From positions 558,001 to 622,000 of the forward strand of contig NZ_CP042172.1 in the NCBI RefSeq assembly GCF_005937985.2: a DNA stretch of 64,000 bases, written 5' to 3'. The stretch is from Arthrobacter sp. KBS0702 (GTDB taxonomy: Bacteria > Actinomycetota > Actinomycetes > Actinomycetales > Micrococcaceae). This document shows, piece by piece, positions 1-8,500 of the stretch. The position numbers were made by a program, and so were the translations under genes. The notes beneath the pieces were generated by a model. It was not told where the DNA came from and did not search any database. It was given only the letters and a program-made list of their open reading frames with translations. Every line of letters begins with the position of its first letter. The stretch's first letter is position 1.

Positions 1-1583
1 CGGCCGACGGCGCCGCTGTAGGCGGGGGTGCGGGAAATCTCGAATCCGCCGTAGCCGGAGAGCTGGGTGGGGTTCTGCCCGTCCAGCACCAGGTCCCGCG
101 AGGCGACCTGGAAGTAGGGCACCCGGGTGCCGTCCTTGGACACCGCAAAGTGCTGCTGGACCTCATAGGCGTCCTCGTCGAAGAACGACGGCGCGGTCCG
201 GACCACCTCGTGCGTGCTGACGACGCCGTCCGCGCCAGCGCGCTTCAAGGTGCCGCGGGTCAGGGTGGTCGGCGTCGCAAACCCGGTGGCGACCAGCCAG
301 AAATCATTCCCGGCAGCGTTGTCGCACCCGGCGCCCTCGGCTCCGTCCTCGTCCCCGTCTTCGTCCCCGTCGTCGTCGCTGACGCTGTACGCGTTGACGT
401 CGTGCAGCGGCGGGCAGGCGTCCAGCACGCTGGCGGCCCACGCGACGTCCGTGCCGGGCCGCGCCGGGTCCAGCACCCGGATTTCGGAGGACACGTCCCG
501 GAGCAGGTTCAGCAGCAGGAAGTCCCGGGTCCAGCTCCAGGACTGCAGGGAGGTGTGCTCATCGGGGGTGAACAGCACGGACAGTTCCCGGCTGCCGGCC
601 AGGAATTCCTCAAATCCCGCCGCCAGCAGGGACCCTGCCGGGTAGCTCGTGCCGTTGACCGTCCAGTCGCCCTGCGGCCGGAAGAGCAGCCACTCCCGGT
701 GCGAGCTCAGGTTCACGTCGTCCGGCACGTCGATCTCCACCCACACGCCGTCGCGCAGGACCGAGGTGCGCCTTTCGAAGAAGCTGATCCAATCCACGGC
801 GAACGTCCGCTCGAAGCCGGGGGTGGAATCGTGCGCCAGGATCGCCATCATGTGGTCTTCCGGGATTTCGAAGATCCGCTCGGCGGCGGCGAGGGATTCG
901 CCGCGGCCCAGCACCACGCCGGTCCGGGCGTAGGAGGAACTGGTCCGGGGCAGGCCGGCGGCCGTGCTCGTGACCAGCAGCGTGTCGGCGTCCAACCAGG
1001 ACACGTTGCCCTTCGCCGTCGGCAGGTCAAAGCCGCCGTCTGCGGGGTCTACAAAGCTGCGGGTCTCGACGTCGAACTCGCGGTAGCGGTTCGCGTCGCC
1101 GCCGTCGGGGGAGAGCGCCAGCAGGGCCAGCCGGTGCGGCTGCCCGGCGGCGGGGCGCAGGAAGTTGGCGCCGTGGAAGACCCATTCCTCGCCTTCGGCG
1201 GCGGCGAGGGCGTCAATGTCGAGCAGGACTTCCCACTCGGGTGAACCCGCCCGGTAGCTCTCCCAGGTGGTGCGCCGCCACAGGCCCTTGGGGTTGTCGC
1301 GGTCCTTCCAGAAGTTGTAGTACCAGCCGCCGTGCTTGCCCACCATGGCGATCCGGTCGGTGGAGTCCAGCACCTCGAGGACCCGGGCTTCGAGTTCCGC
1401 GTATTCGGCGTCCTGGAGCAGTTCCTCGGTGCGGGCATTCTGTTCGCGGACCCAGGCCAGCGGGGCCTCGCCGTAGATGTCCTCCAGCCAGATGTTCTCG
1501 TCGACGGGCTCGGGGGCGGTGCCGGAAGTCTCTCCAGTGGGGCCGCCGGGCGCGGTGGGTTGCTCAGCTGCAGTGGTGGTCAT
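1..1583 (-). CDS. Prolyl oligopeptidase family serine peptidase (S9), C-terminus cut by window edge
   Basis: The minus-strand reading frame starts at the ATG ending at 1583 and runs off the left edge, giving 527 visible residues. The protein begins MTTTAAEQPT and soon shows the N-terminal signature of S9 oligopeptidases (WLEDIYGEAPLAWVREQN, near residues 32-49), followed by YYNFWKDRDNPKGLWRRT. What is visible is the beta-propeller domain. The alpha/beta hydrolase domain with the Ser-Asp-His triad lies outside the window, so activity cannot be judged. A strongly acidic Asp/Glu-Gly stretch, encoded around 345-380 by short repeats, interrupts the propeller and is probably a surface loop. No signal peptide is seen, so a cytoplasmic peptidase for short peptides is expected. 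It is divergent from the FAD-dependent gene at 1658. Confidence 0.88.
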   Translation of the reverse strand, partial: MTTTAAEQPTAPGGPTGETSGTAPEPVDENIWLEDIYGEAPLAWVREQNARTEELLQDAEYAELEARVLEVLDSTDRIAMVGKHGGWYYNFWKDRDNPKGLWRRTTWESYRAGSPEWEVLLDIDALAAAEGEEWVFHGANFLRPAAGQPHRLALLALSPDGGDANRYREFDVETRSFVDPADGGFDLPTAKGNVSWLDADTLLVTSTAAGLPRTSSSYARTGVVLGRGESLAAAERIFEIPEDHMMAILAHDSTPGFERTFAVDWISFFERRTSVLRDGVWVEIDVPDDVNLSSHREWLLFRPQGDWTVNGTSYPAGSLLAAGFEEFLAGSRELSVLFTPDEHTSLQSWSWTRDFLLLNLLRDVSSEIRVLDPARPGTDVAWAASVLDACPPLHDVNAYSVSDDDGDEDGDEDGAEGAGCDNAAGNDFWLVATGFATPTTLTRGTLKRAGADGVVSTHEVVRTAPSFFDEDAYEVQQHFAVSKDGTRVPYFQVASRDLVLDGQNPTQLSGYGGFEISRTPAYSGAVG

Positions 1584-1657
1584 GGCCCCATCCAAGCAAC
1601 TGCGACGCCGGGCAGGCAAGTCAAGCCGCCGGCCCGGATGCGGATACGCTGGATGCC

Positions 1658-3652
1658 GTGGTCATATCGCAGAGCATCCGGACGGCCCTGGTCGGCGCCG
1701 GGCCCAGGGGCACCAGTGTGCTGGAGCGGCTGCTCGCCAACTGGACCCCCTCCGCACCCGGGGCCACCCTGCATATCCACGTCATCGACCCCTATCCCGC
1801 GGGTCCCGGCCATGTCTGGCAGCCCGGCCAGTCGCGGCTATATCTGATGAACACGCAGTCCTTCTATCCCACGGTGATTCCGGAGGATCCGGAGCTGGCG
1901 CGGCCGCTGGCCGGGTGCACCTTCGACCAGTGGCGCGAGGCGCAGCGGCGGGACCCGCACACGGCGCTGTCCGCCGAGGAGCGTGCCGAGTTGGCCGGCC
2001 TGGAATCCGCCGACTTCCCGAGCCGCGCGCTTTATGGCCGCTACCTGAGGTGCACGCTGGAGGACCTCCTGGACCGGCTGCCCGACGGCGTCACGGTGGA
2101 ATTCCACCAGAGCAGCGCGACGGCAGTCCGCCCGGCCGCCGGGGCAACGGCCGCCGGGACAGCGGCCGCCGGAGAGGGGAACGCCAGGTTCGACGTCGAG
2201 CTCGCCGAGGGTTCCGTGCTTTCCGTCGGATCGGTGGTGCTGGCACTTGGCCATCTGGAGTCCAAGCTCAACCCCGAACAGCGCGAGCTGCAGGCCGCGG
2301 CCGATGAGCTGGGCCTGAAGTACCTGCCGCCGGCCGCCCCGGCCGACGTCGACTGGTCCGGGATCCCCGCGGTCCAGCCGGTGCTGGTGCGCGGCATGGG
2401 CCTGAACTTCTTCGACGTGATGGGCCAGCTGACCGAGGGCCGCGGCGGAAGATTCCTCCCCGCGCCGGACGGGTCCGGGCTCACCTACCTCCCCTCCGGG
2501 CGGGAACCGCACATCATCGCCGCCTCCCGGCGCGGCACCCCGTACCGGGCCAAGGCGACCCTGGCCGGCTACTACCCGGCAGCGGTGCAGCTGAAGTACT
2601 GCACCGAGGAGGCGGTCGCCAGGTTCGCGGCCGCCGGTATTGTGCCCGCCTTCGACCACGACCTGTGGCCGCTGCTGCACCGGGATGCCGTGTGGGCCTA
2701 CTACTCCACCCTGGCGCGCTCGCAGCCCGACGCGGTCGGCGCGGATCCGGCGGGCTTCCTCGGCGCGCTGGAGGAGGCCCTGCGGCCGCATGCCCACTCC
2801 ACCGCTAACTGGGAAGACGCCGCCCGGTCGGTGATCGACGCATCGGTCCGGCCGCACCACCGCCTGGACCTGCTGGGCCTCGCCGCACCCCTGGCCGGCC
2901 GCAGCTTCGCCTCCCGCGCGGACCTGGACGCCGCCGTCGTCGATTACCTGCTCGACGACGCGCGGCGCTCCGCCCTCGGCGAGGACGATCCGGTGAAGAT
3001 GGCGATCGGCGCCCTGCACCACGGACGCGCGGTGCTGAAGACCGTGGTGGCCGACGGCGGCATCACGGACGAATCGTGGGTGGCGGGCCTGCGCGGCTGG
3101 TTCGAATCATTCGTGGAGGGGATCGCGAGCGGTCCGCCCGCCCTTCGCGCCGAGCAGCTCGCGGCCCTCGCGCGGGCCGGGGTGGTCAGTTTCGTGGGCC
3201 CGGACCCGAAGTTCGGTGTGGACCGGAAGGCCCGGATGTTCACGGCCGCCTCTCCGTGGGCGGCCGGCCGCGGTAGCGACGGCGGAGACCGGGTGGAGGC
3301 ACCCGTGCTGATCGAAGCGCTGGCACCGGCCAACCGGGTGGCGATCAATGCCTCCCCGCTGCTCGAGCAGTTGCTCGCGGACGGCCTGGTGCGTCCGCGC
3401 CTGATGATGAGCGTGGAAGGAACGCCGGTGCAGAGTTCCGGCCTGGACGTGGTCCCGCATCCCTACCGTCCCGTGGCGGCAAACGGGACGGTCACTGACG
3501 GCGTGTACGTGCTGGGTCTTCAGCTCTCCGCAACGCAATGGGGCACCGCGATCGCGGCCGAGGCCCGGCAGCAGCAGGGGCCGGTCTACCGCAGCGGCCA
3601 GCGCACCCTGCGAGACGCCGATGAGATCGCCCGGGACATCCTCGGCCGGTAG
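1658..3652 (+). CDS. FAD/NAD(P)-binding protein of unknown substrate
   Basis: A 664-aa protein with an N-terminal dinucleotide-binding motif (VGAGPRG, residues 12-18) directly after the first beta strand. It continues with NTQSFYP and HVWQPGQS-type segments as in large FAD-NAD(P)-binding proteins (the NAD_binding_9 family), which resemble lysine/ornithine N-monooxygenases. I chose the GTG at 1658 because the Rossmann strand begins there and a TACGCT hexamer lies 7 nt upstream (1645-1650), the pattern of a leaderless start. The open frame extends to 1241, but that part overlaps the divergent peptidase. The substrate is unknown. The flanking genes are functionally unrelated, so context does not help. 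Confidence 0.75.
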   Translation: MVISQSIRTALVGAGPRGTSVLERLLANWTPSAPGATLHIHVIDPYPAGPGHVWQPGQSRLYLMNTQSFYPTVIPEDPELARPLAGCTFDQWREAQRRDPHTALSAEERAELAGLESADFPSRALYGRYLRCTLEDLLDRLPDGVTVEFHQSSATAVRPAAGATAAGTAAAGEGNARFDVELAEGSVLSVGSVVLALGHLESKLNPEQRELQAAADELGLKYLPPAAPADVDWSGIPAVQPVLVRGMGLNFFDVMGQLTEGRGGRFLPAPDGSGLTYLPSGREPHIIAASRRGTPYRAKATLAGYYPAAVQLKYCTEEAVARFAAAGIVPAFDHDLWPLLHRDAVWAYYSTLARSQPDAVGADPAGFLGALEEALRPHAHSTANWEDAARSVIDASVRPHHRLDLLGLAAPLAGRSFASRADLDAAVVDYLLDDARRSALGEDDPVKMAIGALHHGRAVLKTVVADGGITDESWVAGLRGWFESFVEGIASGPPALRAEQLAALARAGVVSFVGPDPKFGVDRKARMFTAASPWAAGRGSDGGDRVEAPVLIEALAPANRVAINASPLLEQLLADGLVRPRLMMSVEGTPVQSSGLDVVPHPYRPVAANGTVTDGVYVLGLQLSATQWGTAIAAEARQQQGPVYRSGQRTLRDADEIARDILGR

Positions 3653-3656
3653 CGCC

Positions 3657-3878
3657 CTAGTTGTTGGCGTCGGGGTGGATGCTGCGGGTTTCGGAGCGCT
3701 CGTTCCGGGTGCGGATCCAGTCCGAGGGGTGCAGTTTCGGAAGGATCTTCGCCAGCGCGAGGGCGGCGTACATCACGGTATTGATCGCCACAAACGTGGC
3801 GAGGATGGCGAACCATTGCGAGTGCAGCAGGGACTCGGGGAACAGGATGCCTGCGGGGACGGCGGCGGTGACGGTCAT
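3657..3878 (-). CDS. Small single-span membrane protein coupled to the glycosyltransferase
   Basis: A 73-aa protein (starts MTVTAAVPAG) with one clear hydrophobic segment around residues 20-43 (WFAILATFVAINTVMYAALALAKI) and a basic, polar tail. Its ATG overlaps the TGA stop of the upstream glycosyltransferase gene in an ATGA arrangement (3875-3878), so translation is very probably coupled and the two proteins are made together. I do not recognise the family. A natural reading is a small accessory subunit of the membrane glycosyltransferase, but that rests only on the coupling. Its stop lies 4 bp beyond the stop of the convergent gene ending at 3652. Confidence 0.65.
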   Translation of the reverse strand: MTVTAAVPAGILFPESLLHSQWFAILATFVAINTVMYAALALAKILPKLHPSDWIRTRNERSETRSIHPDANN

Positions 3879-5317
3879 CGGCGTTCGGCTCCGAAATTCT
3901 CGGGCACCCGGACAGGGGTGACGTGTTTCCAGCTGGCGGTCCGGCCCAGCGAGATATCGGCGACGCCCTTGAGGTAGACGACGTTCAGGAACATGTCGAA
4001 GAACAGCTCCGGGAATAGGGTCACGGCCAGAAGGCTCGCCCGCCAGCCGCCCTTCCAGACCGTGGCGACCCGTTCGACCATGAACAGGGCACCCAGTCCC
4101 AGCCAGAACGGGAACCAGATCCAGGTGTCCAGCGAGACCACCATCAGGAAGATCAGCAGCAGGTAGGAGCCCAGGGCGATCACGCCGTAGCCGATCCCAA
4201 GCTGTTGGGCCCAGTAGCGCAGGGTGGGCGGCGTGATGCCGTAGGCGCCGATGTTCTCCAGCGCCCCGCGCTGCCAGCGCAGCCGCTGCGCCCAGAGGGT
4301 GCGCCAGCTGGGCATCAATTCGGTCACTACGGTGCACTGCTCAGGCGAGATCATCAGCCCGCCCAGGGACTTCAACGCGATCGTCAGCTCGTTGTCCTCG
4401 GTGAGGGCAGCGGTGTCGTAGACCAGGCCGGGGGTGCCCGGGATCGAGGAGCCGCGGCTGGCGGCCACGGTGCGCAGCGCGCGGGCACGGAACATGGAGG
4501 CGGTGCCGGTCAGCACGAAGACGCGGCCGCGCCGCCGCCCGATCTCCCGGCTGTAGCGAAGGTACTCGTTGCGCTGGAACTGGCCGATCAGTCCGTGCCC
4601 CTCCTCACCGTAAAACAGGCCGCCGACGGCCATCAGCGCCCGGTCGTTGGCGAACCGGTCCACCGCGGCCGCCAGGAAGCCGTCGTCGAGCCGGGTATCC
4701 GCGTCCATGACCATCACGACGTCGTTGTCGCCGAGCTCGGGCAGCAGCCCCTGGAGCACCTGGTTCAGCGCGCCGGCCTTCTTCTGGGTGTTGTTGACCG
4801 ATTCGATCACCTCGACGCCGGCCTCCCGGGCGACGAACACCGTGGAGTCGCTGCAGTTGTCGGCCACAACGATGACGCGGTCGGGACGGCGGGACTGCTC
4901 CAGCAGGGAGGTGATGGTCAGCGGCAGCGAGACTTCCTCGTTGTGGGCCGGGATGAGTACGGTGACCCTGACGGGGCCGGCGTACACGCCGCGCGTCGCC
5001 GACATCACCACGCGGGGCGCGAGCGGGCCGGTGAGCGGGTCCAGCGAGCGGCGCGACCGGTTGGCGATCCGCCGGTCCACCGCTGCGACCCCGGCGGCCA
5101 GGAGCAGTGCCATGGCGATTGCGGCCAGGATGATGCGGGGCGCCGGTGCATCCGTGTTGTAGAGGATGCTCCAGAAGCCGAAGAAAATGCCCTGCGCAGG
5201 GGATTCACTCAGCGCCGGGCCGCCGGCGGCGACGGCGATCCAGAGGAGGGCGGCTGCGCCGCTGGCAATCAGGGCGATGAAGATGCCAACAGCCCGGTTA
5301 AATCTCCCTTTACGCAT
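3875..5317 (-). CDS. Membrane GT2 family glycosyltransferase
   Basis: A 480-aa processive-type GT2 glycosyltransferase. Two N-terminal hydrophobic segments (about residues 10-32 and 60-80) precede the catalytic domain. That domain has VLIPAHNEE (120-128), the metal/nucleotide-binding DAD at 205-207 (VMVMDADTRL), a later TEDNE acidic motif and the QRLRW motif typical of cellulose/hyaluronan-synthase-like enzymes. Further hydrophobic segments follow at the C-terminus. I chose the Met at 5317 because MRKGRFNRAVGIF gives a normal charged N-terminus before the first membrane segment; the open frame extends to 5452. The likely role is synthesis or export of an extracellular polysaccharide or glycolipid, with unknown sugar. 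It is translationally coupled to the 73-aa membrane protein downstream. Confidence 0.82.
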   Translation of the reverse strand: MRKGRFNRAVGIFIALIASGAAALLWIAVAAGGPALSESPAQGIFFGFWSILYNTDAPAPRIILAAIAMALLLAAGVAAVDRRIANRSRRSLDPLTGPLAPRVVMSATRGVYAGPVRVTVLIPAHNEEVSLPLTITSLLEQSRRPDRVIVVADNCSDSTVFVAREAGVEVIESVNNTQKKAGALNQVLQGLLPELGDNDVVMVMDADTRLDDGFLAAAVDRFANDRALMAVGGLFYGEEGHGLIGQFQRNEYLRYSREIGRRRGRVFVLTGTASMFRARALRTVAASRGSSIPGTPGLVYDTAALTEDNELTIALKSLGGLMISPEQCTVVTELMPSWRTLWAQRLRWQRGALENIGAYGITPPTLRYWAQQLGIGYGVIALGSYLLLIFLMVVSLDTWIWFPFWLGLGALFMVERVATVWKGGWRASLLAVTLFPELFFDMFLNVVYLKGVADISLGRTASWKHVTPVRVPENFGAERR

Positions 5318-5413
5318 GTGGGCAAATGTTACCAGCGCAACATGCGCACCTCTCGCCACTTTCGTCCCGCCCGCCTCGTATGACGCTGGTCCTGGAAGGC
5401 GAAGACACAATGG

Positions 5414-5488
5414 GCATGCCCGCTCCCCAGGCCGGGCAATGGACACTTGCACAAAATGTCCACCGCTCCGGCCGGGGAGCGGGCATGC
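5414..5488. repeat. REP-like inverted repeat with nested palindrome
   Basis: Perfect 15-bp arms (GCATGCCCGCTCCCC at 5414-5428 and its complement at 5474-5488) extend inward to about 21 bp if one base gap is allowed. Nested in the loop is a second inverted repeat, GGACA at 5441-5445 and TGTCC at 5457-5461. The element sits alone between the nuclease gene and the glycosyltransferase gene. It lacks a flanking T tract, so it is not a normal intrinsic terminator. A REP or small MITE-like element is an inference; copy number in the genome is unknown. Confidence 0.5.
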
Positions 5489-5510
5489 TCACTGCTGAAC
5501 GGCTAAGGAA

Positions 5511-8500
5511 CTAGCCCTTCAGGCAATGGCGGTAGGCCGCCATTGCCGTGCCGTAGTTGGCCTGGCCCACGAGGTCCGCGGGCCGCTTTGGCTTCACCGG
5601 TGCGGTGCACTGCGGCGGGACCGGCACGCTGGCCGCGACCAGCACCTCCGCCTTCACCACGGTGCCGGACTCGACGGCGGTAAGCACCAGGGTGCCCCCG
5701 CCGGCGGCGGCGCCGGCCGGCACCAACACGCTCACCGAGGCCGCACCAGCGGTCACCGGCACGCTGCCGAGCGCGGTCACGGTACCCGCCGCATCGATGA
5801 ACTCGGCCCGCAGCGAGGTGTTGGCCGGGCTGCCGAGTGAGGTGAGGTCCAGCTTGGAGACCGCCAGGGTGATGGTGTCCCCGCCCTTGACCTCGGCCGC
5901 GGTGGTGTTCACCACGGCCACTGAACGCCGGGCGAAGTCGGGCGAGACCGGATTGTGGGCCTGCAGGTACTTGATCCACGCGTCACGGTCCACGAGTCCC
6001 GAGTCCTTGGTGGCGGCGCCCTCCTTGAAGATCCGGAAGTTGTCGCCGCCGGTTGCCAGGAAGCTGAACGTTCCGATCCGGTAGGACTTCGCCGGGTCGA
6101 TCAGCGCGCCGTTGACCCGGATCGCGGTGATCCGGTCACCGGCGGCGCGGGCCGCGTCGTAGGTGTAATTGACGTTCTTGGACAGGCCCAGCTGCTGGTA
6201 GGCGCGGCTGGGGACCGTGCCGTCCGGGTTGGTCTGCCACTGCTGTTCCAGCAGCGTCTTGAACTGCGCACCGGTGAGTGTGGTGGTCCAGAGGTTGTTC
6301 ACGAACGGCAGGACCGCGTTGGCCTCGGCGTAGGTGATGGTGCCGTCCGGCGCGTAGTACAGCTCGTTGCGCAGGCCGCCCGGGTTGACGACGCCGATCT
6401 CGGCGGAGCCGACCTCGGGTGCCTTGAGGGCGTCCACGAGGGAGTCCGCCACGAGGTTGCCCAGGGTGGATTCGCTTGAGCGGTCGTCACGCACGGCGGG
6501 GGAGCCGCCGAACGCCGTCGTGACATCCGCGGTGACCTTGCCGACCGGCTGATTGCCGATCACGGCTGCGTCGGCGACGGCCTTGTCCACGATGGCTTTC
6601 ACCGCGGCTACCCGCGGGTACGTGGCAACCAGGCCGGCCGCCGCATCTGTGGTCCGCTTGACGTTGGCCGCCTTGTAGCCGGTGACGGACATGGTCTTGG
6701 TGTCGATAGTGAGCTGGATCTGGCCGATGAACTCGCCGTAGTTGCCGGTCTGGACGATCGGACGGGTCTTGCCCGTGGGCTGCCCGGCAGAATCCAGCAC
6801 GGGGGCGTCCCACGCGTACTGCTTGTGGGTGTGGCCGTTGAAGATCGCAGCAACATCCGGGGTGACCTCGGTGGCCATCTTGGCGAAGGGGCCGCCGGCG
6901 GCGACTTCCTGCTCCAGGGTGGCGCCTTCGGGAGTGCCGGACCCGGCGCCGTCATGGTTTTCCACAATGATGACGTCGGCGAGCTTGTCAGCCTTGATCT
7001 TCGCGGCAACACGGTTGATCGCGTCGACGGGGTCGCCGAATTCGAGATCGGTGATGCCCGCAGGGGTGACCAGGGAGGGCACTTCCTGCGTGACGGTGCC
7101 GATCACAGCGACCTTGATCCCGTTCATGTCCAGCACGGTGTATTCCGGCAGCGCCGGCTCGGTGGTGCCCTTCTTGTAGACGTTGGCGCCCGTGTACGGG
7201 AACTTCGCGTTGCTGCCGCCGGCGATGACCCGGTCGCGCAGGTCGGCCCAGCCGCCGTCGAACTCGTGGTTGCCCACCGCGGAGGTGCGCAGCTCGAGGG
7301 CGTTCAGCACATCGATGGTCGGCTGGTCCTTGGCGACGGAGGAGGCGAACAGCGAGGCGCCGATGTTGTCTCCGGCGGAGAGGAACGCGGTGGCGCCGGG
7401 GGCCGCGGCCGCCCGGAGCTTCTCGATGGTTCCCGCGAACAGCACGGTGTTGGAATCGATGCGGCCGTGGAAGTCGTTGATGCCCAGGAAGTTCAGGTCA
7501 ACGCTGGCCGGGACGGTGGGCAGGTTCAGTCCCACCACCACCGGATCGTGGTCGCTGGCGCGGAACTGGTTCGGCACGTAGTAGTCGGTGACGTTGTTGT
7601 TGTAGCGGCTGTACTCCAGCGCCACGGATTCCACCGAGTTGATGTTCCAGATATCAGCGCCGGTGACGATGGCGTTGGCCGCCGGTGAGGCGAGGATGTG
7701 GTCCAGAGAGCCCACCAGGCCGCCGAAGAGGTAGGAGTGCTTGGCGCTGCCGTCGGCGTTTTTGGCCTTGTCGTCCTGGTTGACGTACCCCGCGCCGGTG
7801 AGGACGTTGATCGGGTCCTCCTTGGCGTAGGAGTTGAAGTCACCGATCAGGAACACTTTGTTGGTGCCCTTGGACTTCTGCAGTTCGTCGGAGAAGGCCA
7901 GCAAGGACTGCGCCTGGGCCGTGCGGGCGAGGTTCGAATTGCCCTGGCCCTTGTCCGTGTCATCCGGCGTGGCCGCCGAGCCCTTGGACTTGAAGTGGTT
8001 GGCGATCGCGATGAACTTCTTGTCATCGGCGGCGCCGACGGGCTTGAAGACCTGGGCCAGCGGCTTGCGGGCGCTGGCGAAGGCGACCGTGTCGTTGTGG
8101 ATGATGGACTCGCCCACCGGCTCGGCCGCGGCCTTTTTGTAGATGAACGCGGTGCGGATCATGTCCTCGTCCGTCAGCGGGGGTGCGTTCGCGGGGGTGC
8201 GGACGTAGTCCCAGATGCCGGGCGTGGCGATGTTCAGGGCGTCAACCAGCTTCGACAGGGCGTCGTCGCGGTTCTTGCCGAACTGGGCCGAGTTTTCGAC
8301 CTCCATCAGGGTGACGACATCCGCGCCGGACTTGGAGATGGCGGCGACGATCTTGTCCTGCTGGCGCTTGAAGTTCTCCGCGTTGGCGGCGCCGCGGACG
8401 TTGCAGCCGCCGCTGACGGTGATCGGGTTCCCCGCCCGGTCGGTGTAGAACTTGCAGCCGGCGATCGTGTCGCCGGTGGTGGGGAAGTAGTTCAGCACGT

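Noticed and set aside
1241..1657. N-terminal extension of the FAD-dependent protein
   Set aside because: It overlaps the divergent peptidase coding region and contains Pro/Arg/Ser shadow sequence, while the Rossmann strand starts right after the GTG at 1658.
5414..5488. Intrinsic terminator of the nuclease gene
   Set aside because: The loop is about 45 nt long and no T tract follows the stem on the minus strand.
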